Shown: one piece after another, positions 61,289-64,000 of the stretch
Layout of the letters: every line of letters starts with the position of its first letter
Position numbering within the stretch: the stretch's first letter is position 1
Assembly: GCA_019614645.1 (NCBI GenBank)
Contig: JABWDB010000018.1
Coordinates: 1,178,001 to 1,242,000, forward strand
From: Stratiolaelaps scimitus
Lineage: Eukaryota; Arthropoda; Arachnida; Mesostigmata; Laelapidae
DNA length: 64,000 nucleotides
Direction: 5' to 3'
Translations under genes and position numbers: made by a program
Notes under the pieces: generated by a model
The model's input: only the letters and a program-made list of their open reading frames with translations
What the model was told of the DNA's origin: nothing
Database searches by the model: none

Positions 61289-61335
61289 GGTCGCCCAGAC
61301 AGTGCATTCGCCCAGAATGCACTGTCTGGGCGACC
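61289..61335. repeat. Perfect 21-bp-stem hairpin, 5-nt loop
   Basis: The left arm (61289-61309, GGTCGCCCAGACAGTGCATT then C) is followed by the loop GCCCA (61310-61314) and an exact reverse complement (61315-61335). All 21 pairs match. The arms are GC-rich while the flanks are strongly AT-rich. CGCCCAGA occurs in the arm and again at the loop, which suggests the palindrome formed by template switching. Confidence 0.97.
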
Positions 61336-62309
61336 CTCGTGAAAAGGTGCTTCGTTATACATAGGTGTATTTATTTTATATAGGATATTGAATATGTTAT
61401 TATCATTATTACGAATTTATGTATTATTTTTTATAGGAATCCCACTGTATGTTGCCTCATCGGCGTTTGGCTAACGTTAAAAAGGAGCTATTAAAGTGTT
61501 AAAGGCTTCCTTTGTTCCGCATCAGTTCCACGTACTGAGCGATACATCGATTCCCCTATCCAGACTCTGGTATCGCTTTGCACGGGAGAGCAGGGATATT
61601 CAATCTCGTGTCTGCCTCCCCAAGCTCTGATTTATGTATGCACTCCTATGCAAAAGTTGCCTAAATCCAAGACCAGTTTTTCTCCAGAAGGGCTGAAGTC
61701 CAAGTGAAGTATGGAGCGAGGCACTTGTATGCGAAGAGCGCTCTTGAGTTTAGGTTCTCTTTCACGGAGAAAACATAAGCGTCGATACGCGGCACCTTTT
61801 ACACAGAAGCACATAATAATGTGAGCTCCCAGCGAGGCTTCTTTCCTTTGGGAGGAAGAGGAAATTTTCTTCAAACGCACGGACACCACAAGAGACTAAT
61901 TCCGATTTCCATAAAATGAGTGAGCTCACTTTGCAAAAAATCGGCTACCAAAACAAAAGATTTCCTCTGGCTCTTTAACTCGGGGAAAATGTGTAGAAGA
62001 TTTCGTGGGATTCGAAGCTCGGATGCTCTACCGAAAAGTCTACAGGACCTTTTTTCTTTCCTGTGTATTTTCAAATACAAGTTATACTATCTGACAATGT
62101 ATTATATTTATTGAAATAAAAGGAAAAGCGCGAAATGTTAAACGCTGTACCCAGGGTTGCCTGAACTCTGCGAACACCCAATGTAAAATAGTAATTACGT
62201 GGGTATGTGGCTTGAACATTTATCGAGCAGCTTGAGAAACAAATTTCTCGAAGCCAAATACGAGCGGCAAAACAGCCCGTTGTCAGCCCAATGTCAACCT
62301 ATTTTGAGC

Positions 62310-62360
62310 CCTCGGATTCGAAGGCTTCATCGGCACAAGGCATCATAAAGTGACTTTTTC
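62310..62360 (-). repeat. Possible family A SINE fragment
   Basis: TATGATGCCTTGTGCCGATGAAGCC on the minus strand (in shorter blocks) resembles the TTATGAAGCCTTATGCCGAAAGC core of the family. The match is short and gapped. Confidence 0.35.
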
Positions 62361-62925
62361 TTCTATTCACACAAAAAATTATGCTCTATATTTCCCATCT
62401 GGGGGGCTCCGAGCTCGACACACACCAGCAACCCGCGTCCCCAGGGACCCACCCGTCCGTGACTTCAAGTCACTCTGTCTGCCGCATAGATGCCGATGAT
62501 GCCGGCGGGCAGTTATTTCATATATCACAGTGTCAGTCAACAGTCTTTCATGCATGATCTCGCATCAAATCAATAAAATGCGTGTTTACTTCAACTGATA
62601 CTTCGCTAATCGAACCTGTTCATAGCGGTAGCCTAGCAATCACTGTACACTCTACTTAATCTCAGCATCAATGCTCACTTTAATAGAACACAACATTTCA
62701 GACGAGAGTTCCTTACATTACACTGATGTACAGATAGCCACATCGTGTCGCGTGTCCACGTGGTGAATTTCATCACGCAGAACAAGCACATTGAACATTA
62801 ATTAGCCACAGTGATTGGGTAGTTGGATAGCCGCCAGCAATTAAGCGTCTGTCGTGTTCGGAGTCAACTCTCGATATTTCCGAGTGGTATCGCTCTCGCT
62901 ACGCCTCTAGAGCCAGACCAAATTC

Positions 62926-62946
62926 GTCTCTCTCTCTCTCTCTCTC
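62926..62946. repeat. (CT)n microsatellite
   Basis: About ten CT repeats. Confidence 0.9.
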
Positions 62947-63356
62947 GCCATCTTCCTTAACCTCTTGTCTACCTGCGCACAGCCTGAAGCCTTTCTTCAA
63001 CTGTCCTTCAACGGCCACCTCCACATCCGGTGTTATTGACTTGCCGCTCTTCCCCCTGAAGGCTCGAAGCCTTATGGCTACCAGCTACAATACACTCATA
63101 TCTATGTGTGTGGTGTTCATATGCTTGTGAATGCCTGTGGCTACAGAGAGATGTGTATCTGTGCGACAGATAGAGAGAGAGCGAGAGAGCAGGCGTATGT
63201 GGTTTAACGGTATTCACCATCGGGAGAAGGCCAATGGCGCTATGAAATGAAGAAGATCGCTCGTTGTTTTCTCGCCAGATATTCTAGCAAGCCAGATATC
63301 ATCTATACGCTGATCCAACGCCGAGCTGTTGCTTCTGTTTATACTGATGACTGAGG

Positions 63357-63388
63357 TTGCTGCTGCTGCTGCTGCCGCCGCCGCCGCC
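63357..63388. repeat. (CTG)n(CCG)n compound triplet repeat
   Basis: About six CTG then five CCG triplets. Frames over it encode poly-Leu/Pro or poly-Ala/Gln and overlap on both strands. Confidence 0.9.
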
Positions 63389-64000
63389 AATGATGGCCGT
63401 GCATAGACAGAGTAGGATGTTGGCTGGTGACAGATCCGGCGGAAGATCGCCGATTGTTGCGAGCGATCGGGGGTTCCGCCGACTGAAGACTCAATCGAGC
63501 CGCACACAATTCAGGTGTCGTCGTCGTCGTCATCGTCGTCGTCGAAGTATTCCGCAGCAAGTCGGTCAACTCGGTCAGCTCGATATGCCGCTGTTGCTTG
63601 CTACGATCGTGCAGCTTGCCATGCGAGTCAATCATCGCTCCAATTGGGGGTGTCTCGCTGAACGGACAGATCCGTTCGTGTGCGTCTGGCCGCCGGGATC
63701 GGCTTGATCCGACGGGTCAGCCAAGATCGACAAACGGTGCCAGCCTGTGATCGTCAAGCTACGGCACGAGTTAACGGTGCCCACTTACATCATTGCACGA
63801 TAGCTGATGGTTTGTGCCTTTCGCCTGCTAACGACATGATTCGACACGAAATAAATGGCTAAAGGGTTCTCCATCGGCGAAATCGACATCTGTCATCATC
63901 ACCCGAAATATCATTCATCATCGAACGCTGTCCCGAACATTGCAGGCGGATGGACGGATTCACATACATGGCATAGATACACGACATAGATCACTTCAGA

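Larger units (their letters stand above)
61340..63300. other. Spacer, no gene seen
   Basis: No gene is recognised. A (CT)n tract lies at 62926-62946. Confidence 0.5.

Noticed and set aside
1..64000. CRISPR arrays, bacterial operons, rRNA genes
   Set aside because: No regularly spaced direct repeats of the right kind, no ribosome-binding-site-led gene runs and no rRNA signature were seen. The tRNA and repeat features are eukaryotic.

Overview
The window looks like nuclear DNA of an animal, most likely an arthropod (possibly a chelicerate or crustacean; the sequence does not settle which). The evidence is indirect. There are eukaryotic tRNA-Ala genes with no encoded CCA and with Pol III T-run terminators. 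Two non-LTR retrotransposon fragments are present, one of them R1/Jockey-like. There are tRNA-derived SINE-like repeats, many long (TA)n, (CT)n and (CTG/CAG)n microsatellites, and one very short TTAGG-like run. No rRNA, CRISPR array, operon or complete multi-exon protein gene could be recognised, so I read the window as mostly intergenic and intronic sequence.

Layout. From 0.2 to 3.1 kb there is a minus-strand tRNA-Ala family: four intact genes (three with anticodon CGC, one with TGC), one broken copy, and older tRNA-Ala-like relics inside the repeated spacers. A short poly-T-linked repeat inserted there has a relative at 60.7 kb. From 4.2 to 6.15 kb lies a GC-rich, CT-repeat-rich island with a long low-complexity reading frame and a donor-like site at its right end. 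The stretch from 6 to 13 kb is AT-rich spacer with SINE-like copies. An inverted repeat with (TA)n arms sits at 13.4-13.5 kb. A 5'-truncated non-LTR element (14.33-15.56 kb) is bracketed by a 15-bp target-site duplication and carries a Cys/His motif plus a PD-type nuclease-like motif.

The best protein-coding candidate is a small first exon at 23405-23499 (+). It has an ATG in good context, a mitochondrial-presequence-like peptide and a GTAAGT donor. I could not find its downstream exons. Further GC-rich, triplet-repeat islands lie at about 27.2-30.1, 41.1-42.2, 44.4-48.1, 50, 56.5-57.1 and 63.3-63.7 kb. Most long open frames there are low-complexity or microsatellite translations and are not called as genes.

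At 51.7-52.9 kb a decayed R1-like element lies on the minus strand; its 3' end runs straight into a (TA)n array. A perfect 21-bp-stem hairpin stands in AT-rich DNA at 61.3 kb. Copies of one tRNA-derived SINE-like family occur at 1.35, 12.2, 12.75, 13.95, 38.4, 54.2 and perhaps 62.3 kb. The recurring theme is tRNA genes and their retroposed derivatives, with microsatellites often next to retroelement ends.
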